Below, in pieces: positions 16,884 to 26,387 of a DNA stretch of 48,641 bases. The stretch is from Solidesulfovibrio alcoholivorans DSM 5433. Its GTDB lineage: Bacteria > Desulfobacterota > Desulfovibrionia > Desulfovibrionales > Desulfovibrionaceae. How positions within the stretch are numbered: the first letter of the stretch is position 1; each line of letters begins with the position of its first letter. The stretch lies in assembly GCF_000702665.1 (NCBI RefSeq), contig NZ_JNJA01000021.1, positions 1 to 48,641 of the forward strand, given 5' to 3'. Under the pieces are notes generated by a model that was not told where the DNA came from, did no database searches, and was given only the letters and a program-made list of their open reading frames with translations. Made by a program: the position numbers and the translations under genes.

Positions 16884-19349
16884 ATGCCCGTTGCGCACTG
16901 TCCGCTCGAAACCCTCGACGCCGACTCCCTTTCCTGTTCCATCCGCCACCACATCACGCACTCCCTGGGCAAGCCCTGCGCCGAGGCCGGCAACCGTGAC
17001 GTGGCCATGGCCCTGTCCAGGACCCTGCGCGACCGCCTCGTGGACAGGATGCTCGAAACCCGGCAGCGCTACCGCGACGCCCGGGCCAAGCGCATGTATT
17101 ATCTCTCCATCGAATATCTGCTGGGGCGTTGCCTGGGGAACAACATCGACAACATGCGCATCGAGGACACGTGCATCGAACTGCTGCGGCAATGGGGCTT
17201 CGAACTGGAGGAAATCCGGGAGTTCGAACGCGACCCGGCGCTCGGCAACGGCGGCCTCGGACGCCTGGCCGCCTGCTTCCTCGACTCCCTGGCCACCCTT
17301 GACCTGCCCGGCTGCGGCTACGGCATCCACTACGAATACGGCCTGTTCAAGCAAACCATCGAGAACGACCGCCAGGTCGAACGGCCCGACTACTGGATGG
17401 CCGAAGGCATGCCCCTGCAGATCGAACGCCGCGACCAGTCCGTCATCGTGCCCATCTACGGCCGCATCGAAGACCACCAGGGTCCGGACGGCGGTTACCT
17501 CCCCCTGTGGGTGGACTGGCAGGACCTGCTCGGCGTGCCCTACGACATCCCCATCGTCGGCTACGGCGACAAGACAGTCAATTACCTGCGTCTTTTCGCA
17601 GCCCGCTCCACCGACAACTTCGATATGAAGATCTTCGACCAGGGCGACTACATCAAGGCCATCCACCAGAAGGTCTATTCGGAACTGGTGTCCAAGATCC
17701 TCTACCCGAGCGAATCCATCGCCTTCGGCCGCGAACTGCGCCTGATCCAGGAGTACTTCCTCGTCTTCTGCTCGCTGCGCGACATCACCCGGCGTTTCCT
17801 CAAGCAGAACCGCAACATCGAGGAACTGCCCGAATTCACGGCCATCCAGCTCAACGACACCCACCCGGCCCTGGCCGTGGTCGAACTCATGCGCATCCTC
17901 GTGGACGAACGCCGCGTGCCCTGGGACCGGGCCTGGAACATCACCACGCGCACCCTGGCCTTCACCAACCACACGCTCATGCCCGAATCCCTGGAAATGT
18001 GGCCCGTGGAACTCCTGGGCAAGGTCCTGCCGCGCCACCTCCAGCTCATCTACGAAATCAACCAGCGCTTCCTCGACCACATCCGCGTGACCACCAACCC
18101 TGGTGACGCCACCCTGCGCCGGCTGTCGCTGATCGATGAAGGAAACGGCAAACAGGTGCGCATGGCCAACCTCGCCGTGGTCGGCTCCCATTCCGTCAAC
18201 GGCGTCTCGCGGCTGCACTCCGAACTGGTCAAGAAAGTGCTCTTCCCGGACTACGCCGCCCTGTGGCCCGGAAAATTCAACAACAAGACCAACGGAATCA
18301 CCCCGCGCCGCTGGCTGCACAAGGCCAACCCGGGCCTTTCCGCGCTCATCACCGAGGCTATCGGCGACGCCTGGGTCAAGGACCTCGACCGGCTTGAGGA
18401 GCTCGTCCCCCTGGCCGAAGACGCCGCGTTCCGCCAGAAATTCATGGCCGTCAAACGCGCCAACAAGGAATACCTCGCCGGATTCGTCACCCGGGCCTCG
18501 GGCGTCGTCCTCTCCCCGAACGCCGTCTTCGACATCCAGGCCAAGCGCATCCACGAATACAAGCGGCAACTCTTAAACGTCATGCACATCATCCATGACT
18601 ACCTCCGCCTGACCGAGGACGGCTATATCCCGGCCGTGCCGCGCGTGTACCTGTTCGCCGGAAAGGCCGCGCCCGGCTATTTCGAAGCCAAGGAAATCAT
18701 CCACCTCATCTGCTGCCTCGCCCGCGTCATCAACGGCGACAAACGCGTGGGCGACCACATCAAGGTCGTCTTCGCCCCCGATTACCGGGTCTCCCTGGCC
18801 GAAAAGCTCATCCCCGCCGCCGACGTCAGCGAGCAGATCTCCACCGCCGGCACCGAAGCCTCCGGCACCGGCAACATGAAGTTCTCCCTCAATGGCGCGC
18901 TCACCATCGGCACCCTCGACGGCGCGAACATCGAAATCCGCGAATGCGTGGGCGACGAGAACTTCTACCTCTTCGGCCTGTCCACCCCCGAAGTGGAGCG
19001 CACCCTCGGCGAAGGCAGCTACGACCCCTGGGAATATTACAGCAAACACCCGGAAATCCGTCGCGTCCTCGACGCCATCTCGGCCGGCCGCTTCAGCCCG
19101 GAATCCGCCTCCAGTTTCCACTGGATCTTCGAAAAACTCCTCGCCCGCAACGAACGCTACATGCATCTCGCCGACTTCATGTCCTACATCGAAACCCACG
19201 AACGCCTGGGCATGGACTACGCCCGCCCCGACGTCTGGGCACGCAAAGCCATCCTCAATACCGCCCGCATGGGCTACTTCTCCTCCGACCGCACCATCCG
19301 CGAATACGCGCGCGATATCTGGGGCATCAAACCCGTACCGCCGAAATGA
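16884..19349 (+). CDS. glgP: Glycogen/starch/alpha-glucan phosphorylase
   Basis: 821 residues, the usual bacterial length. It releases glucose-1-phosphate from alpha-1,4-glucan in the cytoplasm, with PLP as cofactor. Landmarks are YYLSIEYLLGR, NGGLGRLAACFLDS, the mid-protein KTNGITPRRWL, FDIQAKRIHEYKRQLLN and the PLP-lysine motif EASGTGNMKFSLNGA (Lys666). GAGGAGG lies upstream of the ATG. It is divergent from the small gene at 16531-16734; other glycogen genes are not in the window. The long inverted repeat begins 37 nt after its stop codon. No truncation or missing catalytic residue is seen. Confidence 0.96.
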   Translation: MPVAHCPLETLDADSLSCSIRHHITHSLGKPCAEAGNRDVAMALSRTLRDRLVDRMLETRQRYRDARAKRMYYLSIEYLLGRCLGNNIDNMRIEDTCIELLRQWGFELEEIREFERDPALGNGGLGRLAACFLDSLATLDLPGCGYGIHYEYGLFKQTIENDRQVERPDYWMAEGMPLQIERRDQSVIVPIYGRIEDHQGPDGGYLPLWVDWQDLLGVPYDIPIVGYGDKTVNYLRLFAARSTDNFDMKIFDQGDYIKAIHQKVYSELVSKILYPSESIAFGRELRLIQEYFLVFCSLRDITRRFLKQNRNIEELPEFTAIQLNDTHPALAVVELMRILVDERRVPWDRAWNITTRTLAFTNHTLMPESLEMWPVELLGKVLPRHLQLIYEINQRFLDHIRVTTNPGDATLRRLSLIDEGNGKQVRMANLAVVGSHSVNGVSRLHSELVKKVLFPDYAALWPGKFNNKTNGITPRRWLHKANPGLSALITEAIGDAWVKDLDRLEELVPLAEDAAFRQKFMAVKRANKEYLAGFVTRASGVVLSPNAVFDIQAKRIHEYKRQLLNVMHIIHDYLRLTEDGYIPAVPRVYLFAGKAAPGYFEAKEIIHLICCLARVINGDKRVGDHIKVVFAPDYRVSLAEKLIPAADVSEQISTAGTEASGTGNMKFSLNGALTIGTLDGANIEIRECVGDENFYLFGLSTPEVERTLGEGSYDPWEYYSKHPEIRRVLDAISAGRFSPESASSFHWIFEKLLARNERYMHLADFMSYIETHERLGMDYARPDVWARKAILNTARMGYFSSDRTIREYARDIWGIKPVPPK

Positions 19350-19386
19350 GGAAGTGAGGGAGGAAAGAGAGGACAAAGGCGAAGAG

Positions 19387-19772
19387 GCCTCCGGCGGCCA
19401 GGAGGGGATGATCCCCTCCTGGACCTCCCCGACGGGGGATGGGTAAGCGGGTGGAGAGGCGGGCGCCAGCGGCGGAGCGCCGCATTTTAAGAAATTGGGT
19501 CAGTAAATTCCTTCAAACTCGCTCCGAAGGAGCGACGGCCTGGGGCCGGAATTTCCCCTGCCGAGCCTGCCGCGAAAGCGGCGGCAGCGGCAGGGGAAAT
19601 TCCGGCCCCATCTTCGTACCGCCAACGCCAAGCCTCCCGGTGCCCGCAGCCCTCCCCGCGCCACGACGCCGGACGGGGGGACCGGGGGGAGTGACTCCCC
19701 CCGGCGGGGTCTGGGGCAGCGCCCCAGCGGGTCCAGGGCAGAGCCCTGACGGGGTCCGGGACAGTGCCCCAG
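19387..19772. repeat. Right arm of long inverted repeat (composite GC-rich element)
   Basis: Starts with GCCTCCGGCGGCC plus the palindrome CCAGGAGGGGAT-G-ATCCCCTCCTGG (19398-19422), continues through a long hairpin around TTTCCCCTGCC...GGCAGGGGAAA (about 19551-19598), CCGGGGGGAGTGACTCCCCCCGG (about 19682-19704) and ends in GGGGCAGCGCCCC-type units. It is the reverse complement of 14797-15219 with scattered differences. It fills the gene-free space between glgP and the YprB-like gene, lying 3' of both. Confidence 0.85.
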
Positions 19773-19781
19773 TCATCCCGG

Positions 19782-20618
19782 CTACTTGCGCGAAAACGCC
19801 CAGTGCAGGCGGCGCAGGACGCCGGGGTCGGGCGCGTGGGGATTGTCGCCGGGCTTGGGGATGGGCAGCCGGTAACGGTCGGCGAAGGGGGTGCGTTCGA
19901 GCAGGTCGTTTATCGCGTGGGCGAGCAGCACGGGCAGTGCCAGCACGTCTGCGGCGTTGTAGGCGAGCAGTGTTTCCATGAGCGCGGGGTCGGCGGTCTT
20001 GACGTATTCGCGCCAGAGCACCACGGCGAAGTAGCCGTCCGCGCCGGCGAGGTCGCCGCGGTCCACGCCGTAGTGGACCTCGCATTTCTTGAGGCCGCCT
20101 TTGATGCCGATGCCCGTGAGGACGTTGCGCAGGTCGATATGGGCCTTGGGCAGGGTCGCGCCCAGGTGGGACTTGAGGACCGGGGCGTCGAAGCAGCGGC
20201 CGTTGAAGGTGACGAGGACTTTTTTCTCCAGGATATCCGCGACGAAGTCGTGCAGATTTTTCCCGTGGGCGTAGGTGCGCACGGTGTCGATGCCGTCGTA
20301 GAGGGAAACGGCGGTGACCTCGTTTTGCGGCGTGCCGTCGGTTTCGATGTCCACGCAGGCGAGGTGTTCGCGGAAGTCGAAGAAGAGTCGCCAGTTTTCG
20401 GCCGGCGGCAGGCGCGAGCCGAAGTAGTCGGCATCGCCGGCGGCCAGGCGTTCCTTGGAAGCGGCGAGTTCGTCGCGCCACATGGGAACCTTGACGGACC
20501 CGAGCGGCGGGGTTTTGGCGTCGAGGAAGTCGTCCCAGGTCAGTATGCCGGCGGCCCAGAGGCGTTTTTCCGTGGAGGGACCGAGGCCGGGCAGGTGTAC
20601 GAAGGTGTGTTGCAGCAC
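19782..20618 (-). CDS. RNase H-like (YprB-type, RNase_H_2 domain) protein
   Basis: 278 residues. An N-terminal helix-hairpin-helix-like segment (FVHLPGLGPSTEKRLWAAGI) precedes a DEDD-type 3'-5' exonuclease-like fold: LACVDIETDG carries the first Asp-Glu pair, LVTFNGRCFDAPVLK resembles the second motif, and YNAADVLALPVLL resembles the last Asp motif. This is the YprB/PF13482 pattern; cellular substrates are not established. The start is GTG at 20616-20618 with AAGG upstream; the frame is open further upstream but would run into the divergent gene. It diverges from the methyltransferase-like gene, with 141 nt between. Confidence 0.78.
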   Translation of the reverse strand: MLQHTFVHLPGLGPSTEKRLWAAGILTWDDFLDAKTPPLGSVKVPMWRDELAASKERLAAGDADYFGSRLPPAENWRLFFDFREHLACVDIETDGTPQNEVTAVSLYDGIDTVRTYAHGKNLHDFVADILEKKVLVTFNGRCFDAPVLKSHLGATLPKAHIDLRNVLTGIGIKGGLKKCEVHYGVDRGDLAGADGYFAVVLWREYVKTADPALMETLLAYNAADVLALPVLLAHAINDLLERTPFADRYRLPIPKPGDNPHAPDPGVLRRLHWAFSRK

Positions 20619-20759
20619 GCGTCGTGCCTTACGCCTTTTGTCGACGGGCCTCAACCGTGGCCGGCAAACGAGGCGGACGGCATCAAACCTGCATGGGTTA
20701 CAGCGATCTGGAGCTTTTTGCCGCCGGGTCCGGTTCGTGATTCCAAGGAAGGAGTGCCC

Positions 20760-21746
20760 ATGCCTCAGCTTACCGACGCAGCCCCCACCTCGCCTTCCAG
20801 ACGGTTCGACGCCAGGATTGGCCGGGAACCCGTCATCGCCCGCGAAATATTCCGTCCCGGCCCCTTGCGGGACGACTTCGAGCGTCTGTCCCATCCCGCC
20901 GTGCCCATGACCGATGCGGATATCCTAAGTTTATTGTTGAAATTCTTCTACGCGTCCCTTTTCCCCGGATCGGAATCCCATGCCGTGCCCCTGCCGGAAA
21001 TCTGCACGCAGTTGGGGCGTTTCTACGACCTCTGGTCCGAGGAAGGACCGGACGAGGGCCTGCCGTTGCCCGGGGAATACAGCGCGTTTTCCCTGCGCAT
21101 GCTGACGGACCTGCCGCGCACGGCGCACATCTTCCGTTCCGTGGCCAACCGCCCGTTGCCGCCGGCCCTGGTCCAGGACCCGTTTCTCGGCATCGACTGC
21201 GGCACGGGCACGGGCGTGCTGCTGGCCGCGGCCTGGTTCCAGGCCAAGCGCAACGGCGTGGCCGAGACGCGGCTTTTCGGCCTGGACATCGACGCGGCCA
21301 TCGCCGCGCGTACGCGGCTGCTCTTCGATTCCCTGGGCCTTGGCGCGGTGATCGTGGCCGACGCCCGGCTCGAGGCGTCCTATGCCGCCCTGCCGGACGG
21401 GCCGATCGCGTTTATCGCCAACGAGAACGTGGCCGCGCCTACGGCGCGCCTTTCCGCGGAGCCCTTTTCCGCCATCCACGCCGCGCTGTTCAACGTCTTT
21501 TCCAAGCGTCTGAAAAATGCCGTTTTCTTTCCGGAAGCCCTGGTCGTGCGCGACCGGGAGCGGGAAATGGACGTGGTGCTGTCAAAAAACAATCGCTTCC
21601 AGCTGCCGCGCCACTACCGCCATCTGCGGCCGCGCCCGCGCGCCATCGTCATTGAGGGCCGGCTGACGCGCCTGTGGCAGGTGGGCCGGGATTTCCGCAA
21701 ATACGTGTCCGAATCCTGGCAGCCGGCCATGCCCGGCCGCTGGTAA
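20760..21746 (+). CDS. Class I SAM-dependent methyltransferase-like protein
   Basis: 328 residues. The central part has a glycine-rich SAM motif (GIDCGTGTGVLLAAAWFQA), an acidic strand end FGLDIDAAIAAR and IVADARLEA, matching motifs I to III of class I methyltransferases. The N-terminal 130 residues are helical and not recognised. No catalytic NPPY-type motif is evident (the matching strand reads IAFIANENVAAP). A good ribosome site (AAGGAAGGAG) precedes the ATG. It is convergent with argB, with a 49-bp perfect palindrome between. The substrate is unknown. Confidence 0.65.
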   Translation: MPQLTDAAPTSPSRRFDARIGREPVIAREIFRPGPLRDDFERLSHPAVPMTDADILSLLLKFFYASLFPGSESHAVPLPEICTQLGRFYDLWSEEGPDEGLPLPGEYSAFSLRMLTDLPRTAHIFRSVANRPLPPALVQDPFLGIDCGTGTGVLLAAAWFQAKRNGVAETRLFGLDIDAAIAARTRLLFDSLGLGAVIVADARLEASYAALPDGPIAFIANENVAAPTARLSAEPFSAIHAALFNVFSKRLKNAVFFPEALVVRDREREMDVVLSKNNRFQLPRHYRHLRPRPRAIVIEGRLTRLWQVGRDFRKYVSESWQPAMPGRW

Positions 21747-21768
21747 GGCAGGAGAGGGAAGAAAGAAA

Positions 21769-21817
21769 CGCCTCCGGCGGCCAGGAGGGGATCATCCCCT
21801 CCTGGCCGCCGGAGGCG
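21769..21817. repeat. 49-bp near-complete palindrome (dispersed element, copy 4)
   Basis: Both halves carry the GCCTCCGGCGGCC tag, so the arms 21769-21792 and 21794-21817 are exact reverse complements around one C. It lies between the stop codons of the convergent methyltransferase-like gene and argB. This double-tag form suggests that single-tag copies elsewhere are derivatives, and it could serve as a hairpin for transcripts from either side. Confidence 0.85.
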
Positions 21818-21843
21818 TCCCCCCAGCTCCCATCACAAGCCGT

Positions 21844-22737
21844 CTACAGCATGCACCGCTTGCAGACGATCTCCGTACCGATGCCGGAATTGGTGAAGAA
21901 CTCCAGGATGATGCAGTTCTCCACCCGCCCGTCCAGGATGTGGGCCTTTTCCACGCCCGCGTCCACGGCTTCCATGCAGCAGGTGACCTTGGGGATCATG
22001 CCGCCGGTCAGCACGCCCGAGGCCATGGCTTCCGAAGCTTCGATGATGTCGAGGGACGAGATGAGGTTCTTGTCCTTGTCGAGCACCCCGGCCACGTCGG
22101 TCAGGAGCACGAGGCGCTTGGCCCCGAGCGCGGCGGCCACGGCCCCGGCCACGGTGTCGGCGTTGATGTTGTAGGTCTCGCCCGCGTCGTCCACGCCGAC
22201 CGGCGCGATGACCGGGATGAAACCCTGGCCGAGCAGCGTGGTGATGAGCCCGGTGTTGATGCCCGTGACCTCGCCCACCTTGCCGAGGTCGATGATCTCG
22301 GGCGGGGCGTCGCCCTTTTCCAGCACCATTTCCAGCTTGCGCGCGCTGATGAGCTTGCCGTCCTTGCCGGAAAGCCCCACGGCCATGCCGCCGTTGAGGT
22401 TGATCAGGTTGACGATGTTCTTGTTGACCTTGCCCACGAGCACCATCTCCACCACGTCCATGGTGGCGTCGTCGGTGACGCGAAGGCCCTGGCGGAACTC
22501 ACTCGTAATGTTGAGCTGCTTGAGCATGTTGCCGATCTGCGGCCCGCCGCCGTGTACGATGACCGGATTGATGCCGATGTACTTGAGCAGGATGATGTTG
22601 AGGGCGAAGCTTTTTTGCAAGGCCTCGTCCACCATGGCGTGTCCGCCGTACTTGATCACGACCGTCTTGCCGAAGAACTTGCGGATGTACGGCAGGGCTT
22701 CCAGCAGAAGCCTGGCCTTGGCGTGCTCGCGTTCCAT
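21844..22737 (-). CDS. argB: Acetylglutamate kinase
   Basis: 297 residues, a standard ArgB. It phosphorylates N-acetyl-L-glutamate, the second step of arginine synthesis, in the cytoplasm. Visible are VVIKYGGHAM (ATP site Lys), VIVHGGGPQI, GLRVTDDATMDVV (acetylglutamate site), YNINADTVAGAVAAAL and VLTGGMIPKV. It follows hslU by 23 nt on the minus strand, so arginine synthesis and proteolysis genes are probably cotranscribed. The C-terminus ends CKRCML. An N-terminal helix (MEREHAKARLLLEALPYIRKF) suggests the hexameric arginine-regulated form. Confidence 0.96.
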   Translation of the reverse strand: MEREHAKARLLLEALPYIRKFFGKTVVIKYGGHAMVDEALQKSFALNIILLKYIGINPVIVHGGGPQIGNMLKQLNITSEFRQGLRVTDDATMDVVEMVLVGKVNKNIVNLINLNGGMAVGLSGKDGKLISARKLEMVLEKGDAPPEIIDLGKVGEVTGINTGLITTLLGQGFIPVIAPVGVDDAGETYNINADTVAGAVAAALGAKRLVLLTDVAGVLDKDKNLISSLDIIEASEAMASGVLTGGMIPKVTCCMEAVDAGVEKAHILDGRVENCIILEFFTNSGIGTEIVCKRCML

Positions 22738-22760
22738 GGGCCGTCCTCCAACGGATGGGA

Positions 22761-24143
<1,383 letters not shown>

Positions 24144-24168
24144 TCCTTACGGCAATAAAACCGCGCGC

Positions 24169-24711
24169 CTAGGCGCGGTCGATAGTCTCCACCACGATGC
24201 GGTCGTTGGTGTAGACGCAGATTTCCGCGGCAATGCCCATGGCCTTCTCCACGATCTCGCGCGGGGGCATGCTCGTGTAGCGCAAAAGCGCCCGCGCGGC
24301 GGCCAGGGCGTACGGCCCGCCCGAACCGATGGCGGCCACGCCGTCGTCCGGCTCGATCACGTCGCCGTTGCCGGAAAGTAGCAGCACGTTCGTTGCGTCG
24401 GCCACGATGAGCATGGCCTCCAGGCGGCGCAGATATTTGTCCTTGCGCCAGTCCTTGGCCAGCTCCACGCTCGCGCGCACGAGGTTGCCGCCGAATTCCT
24501 CCAGCTTGGCCTCGAAGCGCTCGAAGAGGGTGAACGCGTCGGCCGTGGAGCCGGCAAAACCGATCACGACCTTGTCCTTGTAGATGCGGCGCACCTTGCG
24601 CGCGCCATGCTTCATGGCCACGGCCTGCCCGAGCGTCACCTGCCCGTCGCCGGCCACGGCCACGCCGGCGTCCGTACGCACGGCCAATATCGTCGTCCCA
24701 CGTAATTCCAT
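24169..24711 (-). CDS. hslV: ATP-dependent protease peptidase subunit HslV
   Basis: 180 residues. It starts MELRGTTILAVRTDAGVAVAGDGQ, so the catalytic N-terminal threonine would be Thr6, exposed after removal of a five-residue propeptide (not just Met). The proteasome-beta-like core (GFAGSTADAFTLFERFE, IGSGGPYALAAARALL) is intact. The start at 24709-24711 has GGAG upstream; the frame extends further but only through repeats. It is the first gene of the operon. Just upstream (24726-24775) is a 24-bp perfect inverted repeat that would lie in the 5' leader, which may affect expression. Confidence 0.96.
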   Translation of the reverse strand: MELRGTTILAVRTDAGVAVAGDGQVTLGQAVAMKHGARKVRRIYKDKVVIGFAGSTADAFTLFERFEAKLEEFGGNLVRASVELAKDWRKDKYLRRLEAMLIVADATNVLLLSGNGDVIEPDDGVAAIGSGGPYALAAARALLRYTSMPPREIVEKAMGIAAEICVYTNDRIVVETIDRA

Positions 24712-24725
24712 GCGGATACTCCATA

Positions 24726-24775
24726 ATCGGGGGGAGGAAGCCCCTTTTTGAAAAAAGGGGCTTCCTCCCCCCGAT
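24726..24775. repeat. 24-bp perfect inverted repeat upstream of hslV
   Basis: Arms 24726-24749 (begins ATCGGGGGGAGGAAGCCCC) and 24752-24775 are exact reverse complements with only two bases between. The hairpin ends 15 nt before the hslV ATG, close to its GGAG site. Next to it (24776-24815) is a C-block/AAAAACTTT/G-block repeat like that at 1-50. The T-run is in the hairpin top, not after it, so this is not a standard terminator. Confidence 0.8.
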
Positions 24776-24885
24776 CCCCCTCCTCCCCGAAAAACTTTCA
24801 AGGGGGGATGGGGCAATGTGATTGCCAGGGCAAGGCAGCAGTGCGTTCGCCCTGATTTGTCGCCGGCAAGGCCGGCCAACGCGCG

Positions 24886-25662
24886 TTACACGGCCGTAGC
24901 CGTGAAAAAGAACCGGGGAAACCGGAAGATGATCCGGCCGTCCTGCTGTTTCGGATACTGCGCGACGACCTGGGCGAAGACGTCAGCCTCGAAGACGGCC
25001 TTGTCGCTTTCGGACAGGGCGCTCAGGTACGGCCGCAACCCGGTGCCGCGATACCATTCCATGATGGCGGCATGGGACGCGAGCACATGGTAGTAGGTGG
25101 TCTGCCAGAGCGTAAAATCCGCCGCCGCGTCGGCAAGCAGGTCGAAATACCGCCCGGGCCGCAAATTGTGGAAAATGCGCGGCTTGGCGAACGCGCCTTT
25201 CCACTTCTCCCCGGCGACCAGTGCGCCGATGATCTTGTGGATCGGTTCGTCGTCATTCATGGGCGTCTGCACGGCAAGCACGCCGCCGGGGCGCAGCAGC
25301 GAAAGCATTGCGCGCACGAGCTTCGGGTGGTCGGGAATCCACTGGATGCAGGCGTTGGAAAAGACGACGTCATACGCGCCCTTGCCGAGGCTCGCCAGCT
25401 CCGTTGCCGCATCGCACAGCGTAAACCGCCCTTCGGGGCAATTGCCCCTGGCCGCGTCGATCATGTCCGGGGAGCTGTCGATACCGTGCACGCGTGCGCC
25501 GGGGAAGCGTTCGGCCAGCACGCGGCTGCTGTTGCCCGGCCCGCAGCCGACATCCAGCACCTCGCGCACGTTGTCCAGCGCGATCCGCGCCGCCAGGTCC
25601 CTGGCCGGCTGCGTCCGTTCCCCCGCGAACTTCAAATACTGTCCGCTGTCCCACTCAACCAT
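24886..25662 (-). CDS. tam: Trans-aconitate 2-methyltransferase-like
   Basis: 258 residues, the length of Tam, which methylates trans-aconitate formed spontaneously from cis-aconitate. The N-terminus WDSGQYLKFAGERTQPARDL is very typical of Tam, followed by SAM motif I VLDVGCGPGNSSRVL, GIDSSPDMIDAA and SNACIQWIPDH, then WQTTYYHVLASHAAIMEWYRGTGLRPYL, also characteristic. The start is ATG at 25660-25662. It lies 174 nt upstream of hslV on the same strand, separated by repeats. A related small-acid methyltransferase is the alternative. Confidence 0.88.
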   Translation of the reverse strand: MVEWDSGQYLKFAGERTQPARDLAARIALDNVREVLDVGCGPGNSSRVLAERFPGARVHGIDSSPDMIDAARGNCPEGRFTLCDAATELASLGKGAYDVVFSNACIQWIPDHPKLVRAMLSLLRPGGVLAVQTPMNDDEPIHKIIGALVAGEKWKGAFAKPRIFHNLRPGRYFDLLADAAADFTLWQTTYYHVLASHAAIMEWYRGTGLRPYLSALSESDKAVFEADVFAQVVAQYPKQQDGRIIFRFPRFFFTATAV

Positions 25663-25747
25663 GCGCTACCCTTCTCCCGGCCCCGCCGACGGACACCCGT
25701 CCGCCGACCACGCCGCCACCCGTTTCCCGCTCCCCCGCCCAGGGGGG

Positions 25748-25784
25748 CCGGGGGGGATGATCCCCCCCGGCCGCCGGAGGCATT
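25748..25784 (-). repeat. Palindromic intergenic element, copy 5
   Basis: Palindrome CCGGGGGGGAT-G-ATCCCCCCCGG (25748-25770) followed by CCGCCGGAGGCATT. It abuts the stop codon of the macrodomain gene (25786) and follows it in that gene's direction, the usual placement of this family. Confidence 0.75.
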
Positions 25785-25785
25785 C

Positions 25786-26352
25786 CTAACGCGTAATCCC
25801 ACCAAATAAGTCGTCCGCCACGGAACGCCAGAGGCCGAAGGCATGTTTTCCGTGCAGGTAGAGGCGGATTTCCCGCAGGCGGCCGCTCGTAAGCGCCTCG
25901 GCCATGACGGTAAGCGCAATGGGCGCGGCCAGTTCCACGGGGTAGCCGTAGACGCCCGTGGACACGGCGGGAAAGGAGAGAGTTCCCAGGCCGTTTTCCA
26001 CGGCCCGGGTGATGGACTCGGCGTAGGCGGAACGCAGTTTTTCCGGTTCGCCTTCGTTGCCGCCACGCCAGATGGGGCCGACGGTATGGATGATGTGGCG
26101 GGCGGGCAGGTCGAAGCCCGGGGTGATGACCGCGCCCCCGGCGGGCAGCCGGCCAATCTTGGCGATGATTTCGCGGCAGGCCGGCGGAAGCTGCGGCCCG
26201 GCGGCGCGGTGGATGGCCCCGTCCACGCCGCCGCCGCCGGCAAGGGCGGAGTTGGCGGCGTTGACGATGGCGTCGGCGTCATCCTTGGTGATGTCGCCTT
26301 CGAGGAGCTTCAGGACGCCTTGGCCAAGGGAATAGAGAACGGTGTCGGACAT
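25786..26352 (-). CDS. Macrodomain protein (O-acetyl-ADP-ribose deacetylase-like)
   Basis: 188 residues, one macrodomain of the YmdB/MacroD type. VLKLLEGDITKDDADAIVNAANSALAGGGGVDGAIHRAAG carries the ADP-ribose-binding Asn and glycine loop, and STGVYGYP the second loop. Such enzymes hydrolyse O-acetyl-ADP-ribose or ADP-ribosylated proteins. The start at 26350-26352 has GGAGG upstream. It lies 35 nt after the M16 peptidase gene, probably in an operon with it and pspF. The cellular substrate is not predictable here. Confidence 0.92.
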   Translation of the reverse strand: MSDTVLYSLGQGVLKLLEGDITKDDADAIVNAANSALAGGGGVDGAIHRAAGPQLPPACREIIAKIGRLPAGGAVITPGFDLPARHIIHTVGPIWRGGNEGEPEKLRSAYAESITRAVENGLGTLSFPAVSTGVYGYPVELAAPIALTVMAEALTSGRLREIRLYLHGKHAFGLWRSVADDLFGGITR

Positions 26353-26387
26353 GGCGCTCGCCTCCGGAGCTTTGGCCGCGACCGGAT

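Noticed and set aside
14768..19772. Inverted repeats as ends of a transposon
   Set aside because: The enclosed genes are dinB, a small gene and glgP; no transposase is present and the arms look like composites of repeats found singly elsewhere.
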